NCBI RefSeq assembly: GCF_900188485.1
Contig: NZ_FZPH01000005.1
Span: forward strand, 416,092 to 480,091
Direction of reading: 5' to 3'
Origin: Asanoa hainanensis
GTDB lineage: Bacteria; Actinomycetota; Actinomycetes; Mycobacteriales; Micromonosporaceae
Length of the DNA: 64,000 bases
Positions 1 through 8,548 of the stretch are shown here, piece by piece. A program made the position numbers and the translations under genes. The notes under the pieces are model-generated. The model did no database searches. It was not told the DNA's origin and was given only the letters and a program-made list of their open reading frames with translations. Position 1 is the stretch's first letter, and the number at the start of each line of letters is the position of its first letter.

Positions 1-91
1 GACCGCCAACGCCGTGGTGTTCTTCGTCGTCATCGTCGCGTTCTCGCTGTTCCAGCTCCGCATCCTGATGCGCCGGGAGGTGCAGGCCTGA
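1..91 (+). CDS. Sugar ABC transporter permease, C-terminal fragment (MalF/MsmF type)
   Basis: Only the last 29 codons are present, read from base 2. They encode a strongly hydrophobic helix followed by a basic cytoplasmic tail ending MRREVQA, as at the C-terminus of MalF-type sugar permeases. The stop TGA shares its last base with the ATG of the next permease gene, the usual arrangement of paired MalF and MalG-like permeases. The assignment rests mainly on that neighbour; the fragment is too short for a substrate call. Confidence 0.6.
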   Translation, partial: TANAVVFFVVIVAFSLFQLRILMRREVQA

Positions 92-940
92 TGACGGTCC
101 TCGGTCTCACTCGGCGGCGTTCGGAATTCAAGGTCAACTGGTGGCTGACCGCGCTGATGTGCGTGCTCTCGCTGACCGTGCTGGTGCCGCTCTACTTCGC
201 TGTGGTCACGGCTTTGAAGACTCCGGACGAGCTGTCCGGGTCGGGTTTCGGGTTGCCCGCCGACCCCCGTTGGGCCAACTTCTCCGAGGCCTGGGACCTG
301 ACGAACTTCCCGCAGGCGGCGTTGAACAGCGCGCTGATCACCGTGGGCGCGGTCGTGCTGACGCTGGTGACGAACTCGATGGTGGCGTACGCGATCAGCC
401 GTAACATGCACCGGCGCCGCTTCAAGATCCTGTTCTTCTACTTCGTCTCGGCACTGTTCGTACCCTTCCCGATCATCATGCTGCCCGTGGTGAAGCAGAC
501 CTCGCTGCTGTTCATGGACAACCAGGTCGGATTGATCTTCTTGTACGTGGTGTACGGGCTCGCGCTCAACGTCTTCATCTACGTCGGCTATCTCAACTCG
601 ATCCCGCGCGAGCTGGAAGAGGCGGCGATGACCGAGGGGTGCCAGCGTGTGGACGACGTTCTGGCGGATCATCTTCCCGCTGCTGGCCCCGATCAACGCG
701 ACGGTCGGCATCCTGACCTGCCTGTGGGCGTGGAACGACTTCCTGCTGCCGCTGGTGGTGCTGTCGTCGCCGTCGGCGCAGACGCTGCCGCTGGTCCAGT
801 ACGTCTTCCAGGGCCAGTTCAGCACGAACTACACGCTGGCGTTCGCGTCGTACCTGATGGCCCTGGCCCCGATGGTCCTGGTCTACCTGTTCGCCCAGCG
901 CTGGGTGATCTCCGGGGTGATGCGCGGCTCGGTGAAATGA
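91..940 (+). pseudogene. Sugar ABC transporter permease (MalG type), frameshifted
   Basis: This is the second inner-membrane permease of a carbohydrate ABC importer. The first frame, from ATG 91, gives the N-terminal helix and several membrane segments up to the cytoplasmic EAA loop (LEEAAMTEG). The rest, starting at VWTTFWRIIFPLLAP, is in the +1 frame and ends at the TGA at 938-940. Removing one G from the GGGG run at 636-639 restores EGASVWTTF, a normal EAA-G loop that docks on the ATPase. With that correction the length, about 282 residues, is normal for the family. Either the gene is inactive or the base is a homopolymer error. The solute-binding protein would lie left of the window. Confidence 0.85.
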
Positions 941-970
941 GAGCGTGTCGAGGGTGTGCGAGAGTGAGTC

Positions 971-1189
971 ATGCCCGACGGGAGCGTGGTGCTCGCCGAG
1001 GACGCGTTGCTCGGAATGCTGGTCTCGTTCTGGCAGCTGGTCATCGGCCTCTGTGTCCTGCTCGCGCTGGGCGCGGCCGCCTACCGCCTGGCAGCCCGCG
1101 GCCCGTCACGCATGACCACCGCCATGCTCGTCACGGGCGCGGCGGTCGTCGGCATCGCGGTCCTGAGCTACCTGGCCGGCGGCTTCTGA
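971..1189 (+). CDS. Small two-helix membrane protein
   Basis: A 72-residue protein, not recognised as a named family. It has two hydrophobic stretches, about residues 18-40 (VSFWQLVIGLCVLLALG) and 50-70 (MLVTGAAVVGIAVLSYLAGG), separated by a short basic loop, so it should be a membrane hairpin. It starts 30 bases after the broken permease and may be co-transcribed with it. A GAGAG stretch precedes the ATG. Small size and the lack of a known family limit confidence. Confidence 0.5.
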   Translation: MPDGSVVLAEDALLGMLVSFWQLVIGLCVLLALGAAAYRLAARGPSRMTTAMLVTGAAVVGIAVLSYLAGGF

Positions 1190-1651
1190 CCAACCCCTCC
1201 GGTGCGCGCCCTCGGGGGCCCGCTACCCGCGACGTGGACGAGTTGGCGGGCCTGCCCCGGGTGCTCGGCGCCGTTTTGGTCGCGGTCGCGACGGTCGCCC
1301 TCGCGCCGCTGGCCGGCCGGCACCACGCAATTCCCGCAGTTCTCTCCTGAACTTTTCCCACCCCACCCGGTACCCATCATCGTGACACTCACCATCTGGC
1401 TCCACGAGGCCTGCTCGCTGACGCGGACCGCCCGGTCGGCCGCGGGCCGTTCCGACCGTAGGGCCGGTCCGCCGCGGGCCGGTCCGACCACAGACCCGGT
1501 CCGCCGCGGGCAGGTCGGCCGCAGGCCGATCCGACCATAGGCCGGTCGACCACGAGCCCGGTTCACGGCGGGTCCAACCGCAAGGCCCGTCGAACCGCAA
1601 GCCAGGTCCAAGCGCAAAGCCGAACCAACCTTGCGCCTGGTGGCGAAATGG
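1190..1651. repeat. Gene-free stretch with degenerate 15-16 bp tandem repeats (about 1430-1625)
   Basis: No convincing gene lies here. From about 1430 to 1625 the sequence is built from roughly a dozen degenerate units of 15-16 bases with consensus close to CCGGTCCGACCGCAGG. Units are clearest around 1462-1550 and decay toward the methyltransferase end. Open frames across the tract are Arg/Pro/Gly-rich artefacts of the repeats. The part from 1190 to 1430 shows no feature I can name. Confidence 0.6.
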
Positions 1652-2458
1652 TCAGGCAACCTGCGCGGACACCAGGACGGCCGACGTCGGCAACGCCAAC
1701 CGGCCGTCGGCCTCCATGAACGGTGCCGTGAGTCGGTCGAACTCCGAGCGCACCCGCGAACGCGTCGCGGAGTCTTGGGCCGTCAGCACCGCGCCGGTGG
1801 CGCCAATTCCGGCGGCCGGACCGTTCCACCACGCCTCGGGATCCGTGCGGTGGATCCAGGAAAGCTCCGAGCCCGAGACGTCCGCATACCCGGACCGCGC
1901 GAACAGGGAGCTCAGCCCCTCGACGCTCCGCGGGAAGTCGTGGCCGACCTCGACCCGCGGCAGGTCTGGCGGGCGCACGACCGAAGCGGCGGCGAAGATG
2001 TCGGCCCACAGCCGCTGCGCGACCGGTTGTGGATGCGGCCAGATCGTCACCGCGACCCGGCCGCCCGGCCGCACCACCCGGCCCAGCTCCGCCACTGCCG
2101 CCAGCGGATCGCCGACGTGGTTGACCACGAAGTTGGCTACCGCCGCGTCGAACAGCCCGGCCGCGAATGGCAGCTCGGGCAGCGACGCCAGTCGGACGTC
2201 CGGCAACGAGAGGGCGGCCAACGCGACCATGCTCGGCTCCGCGTCGACCGCGATCACCGACGCCCCGCGGACAAGCGCCAACGACGCGACCGTCCCCGAC
2301 CCGGTGCCGACATCGAGGACGGCTACACCAGCAGAGACCCCGGCGGCGTCCAGCAGGGACTCGGCCGGCCCCGCGCACAGCGCGGCGAGGGTGTCGCGAT
2401 AGACCGACGCCCGGCCCGCCCACTGGGCACGCTCGTGCTCGTCGAAGCGCGATCCCAA
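1652..2458 (-). CDS. Class I SAM-dependent methyltransferase
   Basis: About 268 residues. The Rossmann SAM-binding motif I is clear (VLDVGTGSGTVASLA), followed by the acidic end of strand 2 (VIAVDAEPSM) and the post-motif IV region with VVRPGGRVAVTIWP, typical of ubiE/Methyltransf_11 enzymes acting on small molecules. The substrate cannot be told. The start is uncertain: the reading frame stays open far upstream through the nitrilase gene, and the best choice is TTG at 2458, giving MGSRFDEHERAQWAGRA just after the nitrilase stop. No strong ribosome site is seen, so translation may be coupled to the nitrilase gene upstream. Confidence 0.8.
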   Translation of the reverse strand: MGSRFDEHERAQWAGRASVYRDTLAALCAGPAESLLDAAGVSAGVAVLDVGTGSGTVASLALVRGASVIAVDAEPSMVALAALSLPDVRLASLPELPFAAGLFDAAVANFVVNHVGDPLAAVAELGRVVRPGGRVAVTIWPHPQPVAQRLWADIFAAASVVRPPDLPRVEVGHDFPRSVEGLSSLFARSGYADVSGSELSWIHRTDPEAWWNGPAAGIGATGAVLTAQDSATRSRVRSEFDRLTAPFMEADGRLALPTSAVLVSAQVA

Positions 2459-2463
2459 GGAGA

Positions 2464-3273
2464 TCAGCCGACGTCGAACTGCTGTGTGTTGGCCAGCGAC
2501 GGCAGTTCGCGCCGGATGCGGGCCAACCGGGACAGGTCCAGGTCCGCGACCACCACGGTCACCTCGTCGGGGGCCTGCGCCACGACCGTGCCCCACGGGT
2601 CGATGATCATTGAGCGGCCGAAGCACGAACGGCCCGGCTCGTGGTCGCCGATCTGGCTCGCCGCGACCACGTAGCACTGGTTCTCGATCGCCCGGGCCCG
2701 CAACAGGACTTCCCAGTGGTCGCGGCCGGTGTGCAGCATGAACGCCGCCGGCACGACCAGGACCTGGGCGGCCGAGTCCACGGCCAGGGACCGATAAAGC
2801 GCCGGGAAGCGCAGGTCGTAGCAGATGGTCAGGCCGAAGGGGACACCCTCGACGGTGGCCACCGATGTCGTGGACCCAGGCGCGATCGTCGCCGACTCCA
2901 GATAGGAGACCTTGCCCGGAATGTCCACGTCGTACAGGTGGATCTTCCGATACGTCGCCGCCAGCGTGCCGGAGCGGTCGAAGAGCAACGACGTGTTGTA
3001 CGAATGCGCCGGCGAAGGCCCCACCTCGTGGAACGAGCCCGCGTGCACCCACATCCCGAGATCCCGAGCAGCGGCGGCGAAGAACGACCCGTACTCACCG
3101 TCGACGGGCTCAGGCGAAGGCAGCCCCGACGACGGACCGAGATAGTCCGTGTATTCCGGCAGCACCGCGACGTCGGCCCCGAGCGCGGCAGCCCGCTCCA
3201 GCAGCGAGCGCGCCACCTTGAGGTTGTCGGCGCGGTTGTCCCGCGCGTTGAGCTGGCAGACCGCGACGCGCAC
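2464..3273 (-). CDS. Carbon-nitrogen hydrolase (nitrilase superfamily, Nit2/amidase-like)
   Basis: 269 residues, normal for single-domain nitrilase-superfamily amidases. The catalytic triad is visible: Glu40 in VLPEYTD, Lys110 in TYRKIHLYD, and Cys151 in ICYDLRFP. Such enzymes hydrolyse a C-N bond in small amides; the motif contexts resemble Nit1/Nit2 (deaminated glutathione amidase or omega-amidase), but the substrate is not proven by sequence. The gene ends 5 bases before the methyltransferase start and begins 6 bases after the clpX stop, so it could be transcribed with clpX. Confidence 0.85.
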   Translation of the reverse strand: MRVAVCQLNARDNRADNLKVARSLLERAAALGADVAVLPEYTDYLGPSSGLPSPEPVDGEYGSFFAAAARDLGMWVHAGSFHEVGPSPAHSYNTSLLFDRSGTLAATYRKIHLYDVDIPGKVSYLESATIAPGSTTSVATVEGVPFGLTICYDLRFPALYRSLAVDSAAQVLVVPAAFMLHTGRDHWEVLLRARAIENQCYVVAASQIGDHEPGRSCFGRSMIIDPWGTVVAQAPDEVTVVVADLDLSRLARIRRELPSLANTQQFDVG

Positions 3274-3279
3274 GGGGCG

Positions 3280-4563
3280 TCAGGCCGACTTCTCCTCGCG
3301 GTCCCGCCGGCGACGGCCGGCGAACTCGCGAGGCACGATCGTCGGGTTGACGCGCTCCATGACCACCGCGCGGGTGATCAGGACGCGGGCGGCGTCGGGG
3401 TTGCTGGGCACCTCGTACATCACGGAGAGGAGGACCTCTTCGAGGATGGCCCGCAGGCCGCGGGCACCGGTGCCGCGGAGCATGGCCTGGTCGGCGATGG
3501 CCTCCAGGGCCGCCGGCTCGAACTCGAGCTCGACGCCGTCGAGCTCGAAAAGCCGTTGGTACTGCCGGACCAGCGCGTTGCGCGGCTCGGTCAGGATCTT
3601 GACCAGCGCCTCGCGGTCGAGGGACCGGACGTTGGTGATCACCGGGAGTCGGCCGATGAACTCGGGGATCAGGCCGAACTTGAGCATGTCTTCGGGCATG
3701 ACCTGGCTGAACACGTCGTCCGTCGAGCGCTCGGACACCGCGCGTAGTCGGGCACCGAAGCCGGTGCCGCCCTGGCCGGTGCGGGACTCGATGATCCGGT
3801 CGAGACCGGCGAACGCGCCACCACAGATGAACAGCACGTTGGTGGTGTCGATCTGGATGAACTCCTGGTGCGGGTGCTTGCGACCGCCCTGCGGCGGCAC
3901 GTTGGCGACCGTGCCCTCCAGGATCTTGAGCAGCGCCTGCTGGACACCTTCGCCGGAGACGTCGCGGGTGATCGACGGGTTCTCCGACTTGCGCGCGATC
4001 TTGTCGACCTCGTCGATGTAGATGATGCCGGTCTCGGCGCGCTTGATGTCGTAGTCGGCCGCCTGGATCAGCTTGAGGAGGATGTTCTCGACATCCTCAC
4101 CGACGTAGCCGGCCTCGGTCAGCGCGGTGGCGTCGGCGATCGCGAACGGCACGTTGAGCATGCGGGCCAGGGTCTGCGCCAGGTGCGTCTTGCCGCAGCC
4201 CGTGGGGCCGATGAGCATGATGTTGGACTTGGCGACTTCGACCTCGTTGCCCGACCCGGTGTGGGACTCGGCCTGGATCCGCTTGTAGTGGTTGTAGACC
4301 GCGACCGACAAGGCCTTCTTCGCCTGGTCCTGGCCCACCACGTAGCCGTTGAGGAACTGGTAGATCTCCATCGGCTTGGGAAGCTCTTCCCACTTCACCT
4401 CGCCGGACTCAGCCAGCTCCTCTTCGATGATCTCGTTGCAGAGGTCGATGCACTCGTCGCAGATGTAGACACCTGGGCCCGCGATGAGCTTCTTGACCTG
4501 CTTCTGCGACTTCCCACAGAAGGAGCACTTGAGTAGGTCGCCACCGTCGCCGATCCGTGCCAC
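3280..4563 (-). CDS. clpX: ATP-dependent Clp protease ATP-binding subunit ClpX
   Basis: AAA+ unfoldase that recognises, unfolds and feeds proteins into the ClpP1P2 chamber. 427 residues, full length. The N-terminal zinc-binding domain has Cys13/Cys16/Cys35/Cys38. Walker A is GPTGCGKT (119-126), Walker [11 protein letters not shown], the pore loop GYVGEDVE, the RKH loop GGRKHPHQ and sensor 2 GTGARGLR. The ClpP-docking tripeptide, usually IGF or LGF, reads TGF at 267-269. It lies downstream of clpP1-clpP2 on the same strand but is separated by 160 bases, so it may have its own promoter. Confidence 0.98.
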   Translation of the reverse strand: MARIGDGGDLLKCSFCGKSQKQVKKLIAGPGVYICDECIDLCNEIIEEELAESGEVKWEELPKPMEIYQFLNGYVVGQDQAKKALSVAVYNHYKRIQAESHTGSGNEVEVAKSNIMLIGPTGCGKTHLAQTLARMLNVPFAIADATALTEAGYVGEDVENILLKLIQAADYDIKRAETGIIYIDEVDKIARKSENPSITRDVSGEGVQQALLKILEGTVANVPPQGGRKHPHQEFIQIDTTNVLFICGGAFAGLDRIIESRTGQGGTGFGARLRAVSERSTDDVFSQVMPEDMLKFGLIPEFIGRLPVITNVRSLDREALVKILTEPRNALVRQYQRLFELDGVELEFEPAALEAIADQAMLRGTGARGLRAILEEVLLSVMYEVPSNPDAARVLITRAVVMERVNPTIVPREFAGRRRRDREEKSA

Positions 4564-4723
4564 CTACGTTCTCCCTGCGCTCGTCGGCCGCGGCGGACCG
4601 CCTCCGGGGTTGTGTGCAAACTCGACGTTACCCGCTAGGGGCGTTATCTCCGACCCCCAAAATGGGTGTGTCAGGGACCAGCCAGTGTAACCAAGCTGGC
4701 CGATCCCCGACACTTTGCCCATC

Positions 4724-5386
4724 TCAGCCAGCGGCAGCGGCTGCCAGCAGGCCCTTCTTGCGGCTGGTGAGAATCGTGTCGACCAGCCCGTACTCCCGAG
4801 CCTCGTCAGCCGTCATGATCTTGTCACGGTCGACATCACGCGAAACCTGCTCGCGCGCCCGGCCCGAGTGCCGGGAGATGATCTCCTCCATCTGCGACCG
4901 CATGCGCAGGATCTCGCGCGCCTGGATCTCGATGTCGGAGCCCTGCCCGTAGCCGCCCTCGGTGGCCGGCTGGTGGATGATGATCCGCGAGTTCGGGAGC
5001 GCCATCCGCTTGCCCGGCGTGCCGGCCGCCAGCAGGACGGCGGCGGCCGAGGCCGCCTGACCCAGGCAGACCGTCTGGATGTCCGGACGGACGTACTGCA
5101 TGGTGTCGTAGATCGCCGTCATCGCCGTGAACGAGCCACCGGGCGAGTTGATGTACATGATGATGTCGCGGTCCGGGTCGGTGCCCTCGAGCGTCAACAG
5201 CTGCGCCATCACGTCGTTGGCCGACGCGTCGTCGACCTGGACGCCGAGGAAGATGATCCGGTCCTCGAACAGCTTGTTGTACGGGTTCGACTCCTTGATC
5301 CCGTACGAGGTGCGCTCGACGAACGAGGGCAGCACGTAGCGGTTGTGCACCGGAGCGAACTGCGGAGGCAGCGTCAGATCAGTCAT
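4724..5386 (-). CDS. clpP2: ATP-dependent Clp protease proteolytic subunit ClpP2
   Basis: Serine protease subunit that pairs with ClpP1 to form the mixed ClpP1P2 tetradecamer. The start ATG at 5386 is preceded by TGAGGAGGCCAACC, a strong ribosome site; the open frame continues upstream but without support. 220 residues. Catalytic Ser113 lies in GQAASAAA, His138 in IIIHQP, and Asp at about 188 in DVDRDKI. The oligomerisation loop YINSPGGSFTAM is intact. The start lies 11 bases downstream of the clpP1 stop, so the two are co-transcribed. Confidence 0.97.
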   Translation of the reverse strand: MTDLTLPPQFAPVHNRYVLPSFVERTSYGIKESNPYNKLFEDRIIFLGVQVDDASANDVMAQLLTLEGTDPDRDIIMYINSPGGSFTAMTAIYDTMQYVRPDIQTVCLGQAASAAAVLLAAGTPGKRMALPNSRIIIHQPATEGGYGQGSDIEIQAREILRMRSQMEEIISRHSGRAREQVSRDVDRDKIMTADEAREYGLVDTILTSRKKGLLAAAAAG

Positions 5387-5397
5387 GGTTGGCCTCC

Positions 5398-6039
5398 TCA
5401 GCCCAGAGTCCCGGCGCCTTCCGGAACCTGAGCGGCTCCGGTGATCACCTTGTCGATGAATCCGTAGTCCTTGGCCTCGGCGGCCGTGAACCAGCGGTCG
5501 CGGTCGGAGTCGGCCTCGATCTGGTCCTGGGCCTGGCCGGTGTGGTGCGAGACCCGCTCCTGGAACATCCGCTTGGTGTAGAGCATCTGCTCGGCCTGGA
5601 TCGCGATGTCGGACGCGGTGCCACCCATGCCGCCGGACGGCTGGTGCATCATGATCCGCGCGTGCGGCAGGGCGTAGCGCTTGCCCTTGGTGCCCGCGCA
5701 GAGCAGGAGCTGGCCCATCGACGCGGCCATGCCCATGGCGACCGTGGACACGTCGTTGTCGATGAACTGCATCGTGTCGTAGATCGCCATGCCGGAGTAG
5801 ACCGAGCCACCCGGCGAGTTGATCCACAGGTTGATGTCACGGCCCGGGTCTTCGGCGGCCAGCAGCAGCAGCTGTGCACAGATGCGGTTGGCCACCTGGT
5901 CGGTAACCTCACTGCCGAGGAAGATGATGCGTTCCTTGAGCAGCCGGTTGTAGACCGAGTCGTCGAGCCCGCCGGCGAGCTGGTCGCCGCGCGCCTCGTG
6001 CGCCCGGATGGGCGTCGCTGGAATATGCAGATCGGTCAT
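5398..6039 (-). CDS. clpP1: ATP-dependent Clp protease proteolytic subunit ClpP1
   Basis: First gene of the clpP1-clpP2 operon; forms one heptameric ring of the ClpP1P2 protease. 213 residues with catalytic Ser107 (GMAASMGQ), His132 (IMMHQP) and Asp181 (SDRDRWF). The substrate-binding strand [13 protein letters not shown] is intact. Two ClpP paralogues are normal in actinobacteria, where the pair is often essential. A ClgR-like box lies about 80-90 bases upstream, between this gene and tig. Confidence 0.97.
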   Translation of the reverse strand: MTDLHIPATPIRAHEARGDQLAGGLDDSVYNRLLKERIIFLGSEVTDQVANRICAQLLLLAAEDPGRDINLWINSPGGSVYSGMAIYDTMQFIDNDVSTVAMGMAASMGQLLLCAGTKGKRYALPHARIMMHQPSGGMGGTASDIAIQAEQMLYTKRMFQERVSHHTGQAQDQIEADSDRDRWFTAAEAKDYGFIDKVITGAAQVPEGAGTLG

Positions 6040-6116
6040 GGCAGCCTCTCGCTCGTTTCCGTTCTACGCCCGACATTAACCGCAGACCTGAGCCCTGACT
6101 TCCCGCCCGAGAGCGT

Positions 6117-6130
6117 GTTCGCTCAGAGCG
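6117..6130. promoter_or_regulatory. Putative ClgR operator upstream of clpP1
   Basis: The plus strand reads GTTCGC-TCAGA-GCG, an exact fit to the GTTCGC-N5-GCG motif described for the actinobacterial Clp regulator ClgR. It lies in the 104-base gap between the tig stop and the clpP1 start, at a distance suited to an activator site. That the site works is inferred. No similar motif was noticed in front of clpX. Confidence 0.55.
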
Positions 6131-6143
6131 CAGGCGGGGCGGA

Positions 6144-7478
6144 TCAGTGGTTGTGCTCGGTGACCTCGCGCACCGCGTCCAGGCTGATCGGGTTGCCGGC
6201 GGTGTCAGTGATCTTGACCCGCTCCATCACCAGGGTGAGCGCCTTGCCCCGCCGCACGTCGCCGAACACCGCACCCGCGGCACCCGAGCGGACGAGCTGG
6301 TCGTAGTACTGCTGCGGCTGCATCCCGGCCCGCTGCGCGCGGTGCATGATCTCGTGACCGAACTCGTCGTCGGAGACCTGCACGTCCTCGGCGTCGGCCA
6401 GGGTGTCGAGCACAAGCTGGATCTTGACGCCCTCGGTGGCCGCGTCGGTCAGCTCGGTGTCGATCTGCTCCTCGGTCTTGTCCTCGGCCGCGAGGTACTC
6501 GTCGAACGAGGCGCCGATCCGCTCGAGCTGGTCGGCCATCGCCTGCTTGCGGTGCTCGACCTCCTCCTTGACGACGCCCTCGGGCGCCGGCACCTCGGCG
6601 GCCGCGACGAGCTGCTCCAGCGCCTTGTCGCGGGCGGCGTAGATCTGCTCGGCCTGCTTGGCCTGGGTGACCCGCTTGCGGAGGTCCTCGCGGAGCTCGT
6701 CGAGGGTGTCGAACTCGCTGGCCAGCTGGGCGAACTCGTCGTCCAGCTCCGGCAGCTGCTTCTCCTTGACGGTGCGCACGGTGACCGCCACGTCGGCGTC
6801 CCGGCCGGCGAAGTCACCGCCCACGAGCTGGGTGCTGAACGAGGTCTCGGCGTCGGCGGCCAGGCCGACCAGCACCTCGTCGAGCCCCGGGAGCAGCTGC
6901 TTGCTGCCGACCTCGTGGGAGATGTTGGTCGCGGAACCGCCCGGGACCTCTTCGCCGTCGACGGTGGCCTTCATGTCGATCTGCACGTAGTCGCCCTCGG
7001 CGGCGGCCCGCTCGACCGTCTTCAGCGTCGCGAAGCGCTCGCGCAGCGCCTTGACCTGGTCGTCGATCTCGTTGTCGCCGATCGCCAGCTCGTCGACCGT
7101 GACCTCGATGGTCGCCAGGTCGGGCAGGGTGATCTCCGGACGGACGTCGATCTCCGCGGTGAACTTCAGCGGCTCGCCGTCACCGAACTCGGTGATCTCC
7201 ACCTCGGGGCGGCCGAGCGTCTTGACCTCGTGCTCCCGGACCGCGGCGACGATGTTCTCGGGGATCGCCTCCTGCACGGCCTCGTTGAGCACGGCGCCCC
7301 GGCCGACCCGCTGGTCGATCACCGCGGACGGCACCTTGCCCTTGCGGAAGCCGGGCACGGTCACCTGCTGGGCGATCTCCCGGTACGCCTTGCGCAGGCT
7401 CGGCTCGAGCTCGACGAACGGCACCTCGATGGCGAGCCGCACCCGGGTCGGGCTCAGGGTCTCCACGGTGCTCTTCAC
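6144..7478 (-). CDS. tig: Trigger factor (ribosome-associated chaperone/prolyl isomerase)
   Basis: Binds the ribosome exit tunnel and receives nascent chains. About 444 residues: N-terminal ribosome-binding domain with the signature GFRKGKVP, a central FKBP-type prolyl isomerase domain (about 150-240), and the C-terminal helical chaperone domain. The start is GTG at 7478, giving MKSTVETLSPTRVRL: GAGGAG sits 7 bases before it, whereas the upstream in-frame ATG at 7496 lies before that ribosome site and lacks its own. It is followed by clpP1, the common tig-clpP-clpX order. Confidence 0.96.
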   Translation of the reverse strand: MKSTVETLSPTRVRLAIEVPFVELEPSLRKAYREIAQQVTVPGFRKGKVPSAVIDQRVGRGAVLNEAVQEAIPENIVAAVREHEVKTLGRPEVEITEFGDGEPLKFTAEIDVRPEITLPDLATIEVTVDELAIGDNEIDDQVKALRERFATLKTVERAAAEGDYVQIDMKATVDGEEVPGGSATNISHEVGSKQLLPGLDEVLVGLAADAETSFSTQLVGGDFAGRDADVAVTVRTVKEKQLPELDDEFAQLASEFDTLDELREDLRKRVTQAKQAEQIYAARDKALEQLVAAAEVPAPEGVVKEEVEHRKQAMADQLERIGASFDEYLAAEDKTEEQIDTELTDAATEGVKIQLVLDTLADAEDVQVSDDEFGHEIMHRAQRAGMQPQQYYDQLVRSGAAGAVFGDVRRGKALTLVMERVKITDTAGNPISLDAVREVTEHNH

Positions 7479-7572
7479 AGGCGTACTCCTCGACATGTCT
7501 TTATGGGGTGATCAGCCCGAGTGTAGGCGCGCTGGCGCCGGCCGCCGCAGGCACCGGCCTCGGTGATCACAG

Positions 7573-7646
7573 TCGGGGTGGCGGGATTTGAACCCACGGC
7601 CCCTCGCTCCCAAAGCGAGTGCGCTACCAAGCTGCGCCACACCCCG
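7573..7646 (-). tRNA. tRNA-Pro (anticodon UGG)
   Basis: A complete cloverleaf on the minus strand. The 7-bp acceptor pairs CGGGGTG (5' end at 7646) with CACCCCG (7574-7580), with A as discriminator at 7573. The anticodon arm is CTCGC-TTTGGGA-GCGAG with anticodon TGG, reading CCA. The T arm carries GGGTTCAAATCCC. The 3' CCA is not encoded. Confidence 0.97.
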
Positions 7647-7890
7647 TGGCGAACCGAAGTCTATGCGGTACCGGCGCACCGTCCGCGCCCGGCGTCCCAT
7701 TCCCGCACGGTGGGTGACGGATAAACCGGACAAAGCCTATTGCCCGGGTCCGCGACGGTCCAGACCGTCGCTCCCGCCGGGCACCGCTCGCTGCGCGTCG
7801 CTGCCACCTCCGCGTCACTTCGGCGACCTTTTCTGTCGGGTACGCCGGTTAGGATGCGCTCCAAATACCGCGGGGGGAGGAGGCGGAGCC

Positions 7891-8547
7891 ATGCGCATTC
7901 TGCTCGTCGAGGACGACCTACGCGTGGCGTCCGTCATGAAGTCGATGCTCGTGCGCCGGGGCTACCAGGTCGAGCACGCGGCGACCGCCAAGGCGGCCGT
8001 CGAGGCCGCACCCTGTGACCTGGTGCTGCTCGACCTCAGCCTGCCCGACGGCGACGGCATCGACGTGTGCCGTGCGTTGCGCACGCGCGACGACAACCTC
8101 GCGATCATCGCCGTGACCGCCCGCTCCGACGAGCGTGACAAGGTCAACGGCTTCCGGGTCGGCGCCGACGACTACGTGGTCAAGCCGTTCTCCATGGCCG
8201 AGCTCCAGCTGCGCATCGAGGCCCTGCTGCGGCGGGCCGCCCGCGGGGTGGCCGCGCGCCAGACCCGCGAGATCGGCCCGCTGCGCATCGACTTCACCGC
8301 GCGCGAGGTCAGCGTCGACGCGAAACCGGTCGCGCTGACCCGCAAGGAGTTCGACATCCTGGCCTCGTTGGCCCGCCAGCCCGGTGTGGCGGTCACCCGC
8401 GAGCGGATCCTGCTCGACGTGTGGCAGACCACCTGGTCGGGCCGGCACACGCTGGAGGTGCACGTGGCCTCGCTGCGGGCCAAGCTCGGTCAGCCCGACC
8501 TGGTCCGCACCGTGCGCGGCGTCGGCTACCGCCTACAGGCCGAGTGA
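7891..8547 (+). CDS. Two-component response regulator, OmpR/PhoB family
   Basis: 218 residues. Receiver domain with acidic pocket VEDD (7-9), phospho-acceptor Asp48 (LLDLSLPDGDG) and the conserved Lys in VVKPF. The C-terminal winged helix (about 130-218) has the OmpR pattern LTRKEFDILASLA and VRTVRGVGYRL. ATG 7891 follows GGAGGAGGCGGAGCC; the frame is open upstream to about 7588 across the tRNA region but without coding support. The GTG of the histidine kinase begins two bases after the stop. Target genes are unknown; the convergent TAXI binding protein is one candidate. Confidence 0.93.
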   Translation: MRILLVEDDLRVASVMKSMLVRRGYQVEHAATAKAAVEAAPCDLVLLDLSLPDGDGIDVCRALRTRDDNLAIIAVTARSDERDKVNGFRVGADDYVVKPFSMAELQLRIEALLRRAARGVAARQTREIGPLRIDFTAREVSVDAKPVALTRKEFDILASLARQPGVAVTRERILLDVWQTTWSGRHTLEVHVASLRAKLGQPDLVRTVRGVGYRLQAE

Positions 8548-8548
8548 C

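Noticed and set aside
1231..1350. A short hydrophobic peptide frame (VLGAVLVAVATVALAP) after the small membrane gene
   Set aside because: No ribosome site and no stable start; could be a remnant, but not supportable as a gene.
7496..7498. ATG 7496 as the trigger factor start
   Set aside because: The GAGGAG ribosome site lies after it and is well spaced for GTG 7478, which also gives the usual family N-terminus.
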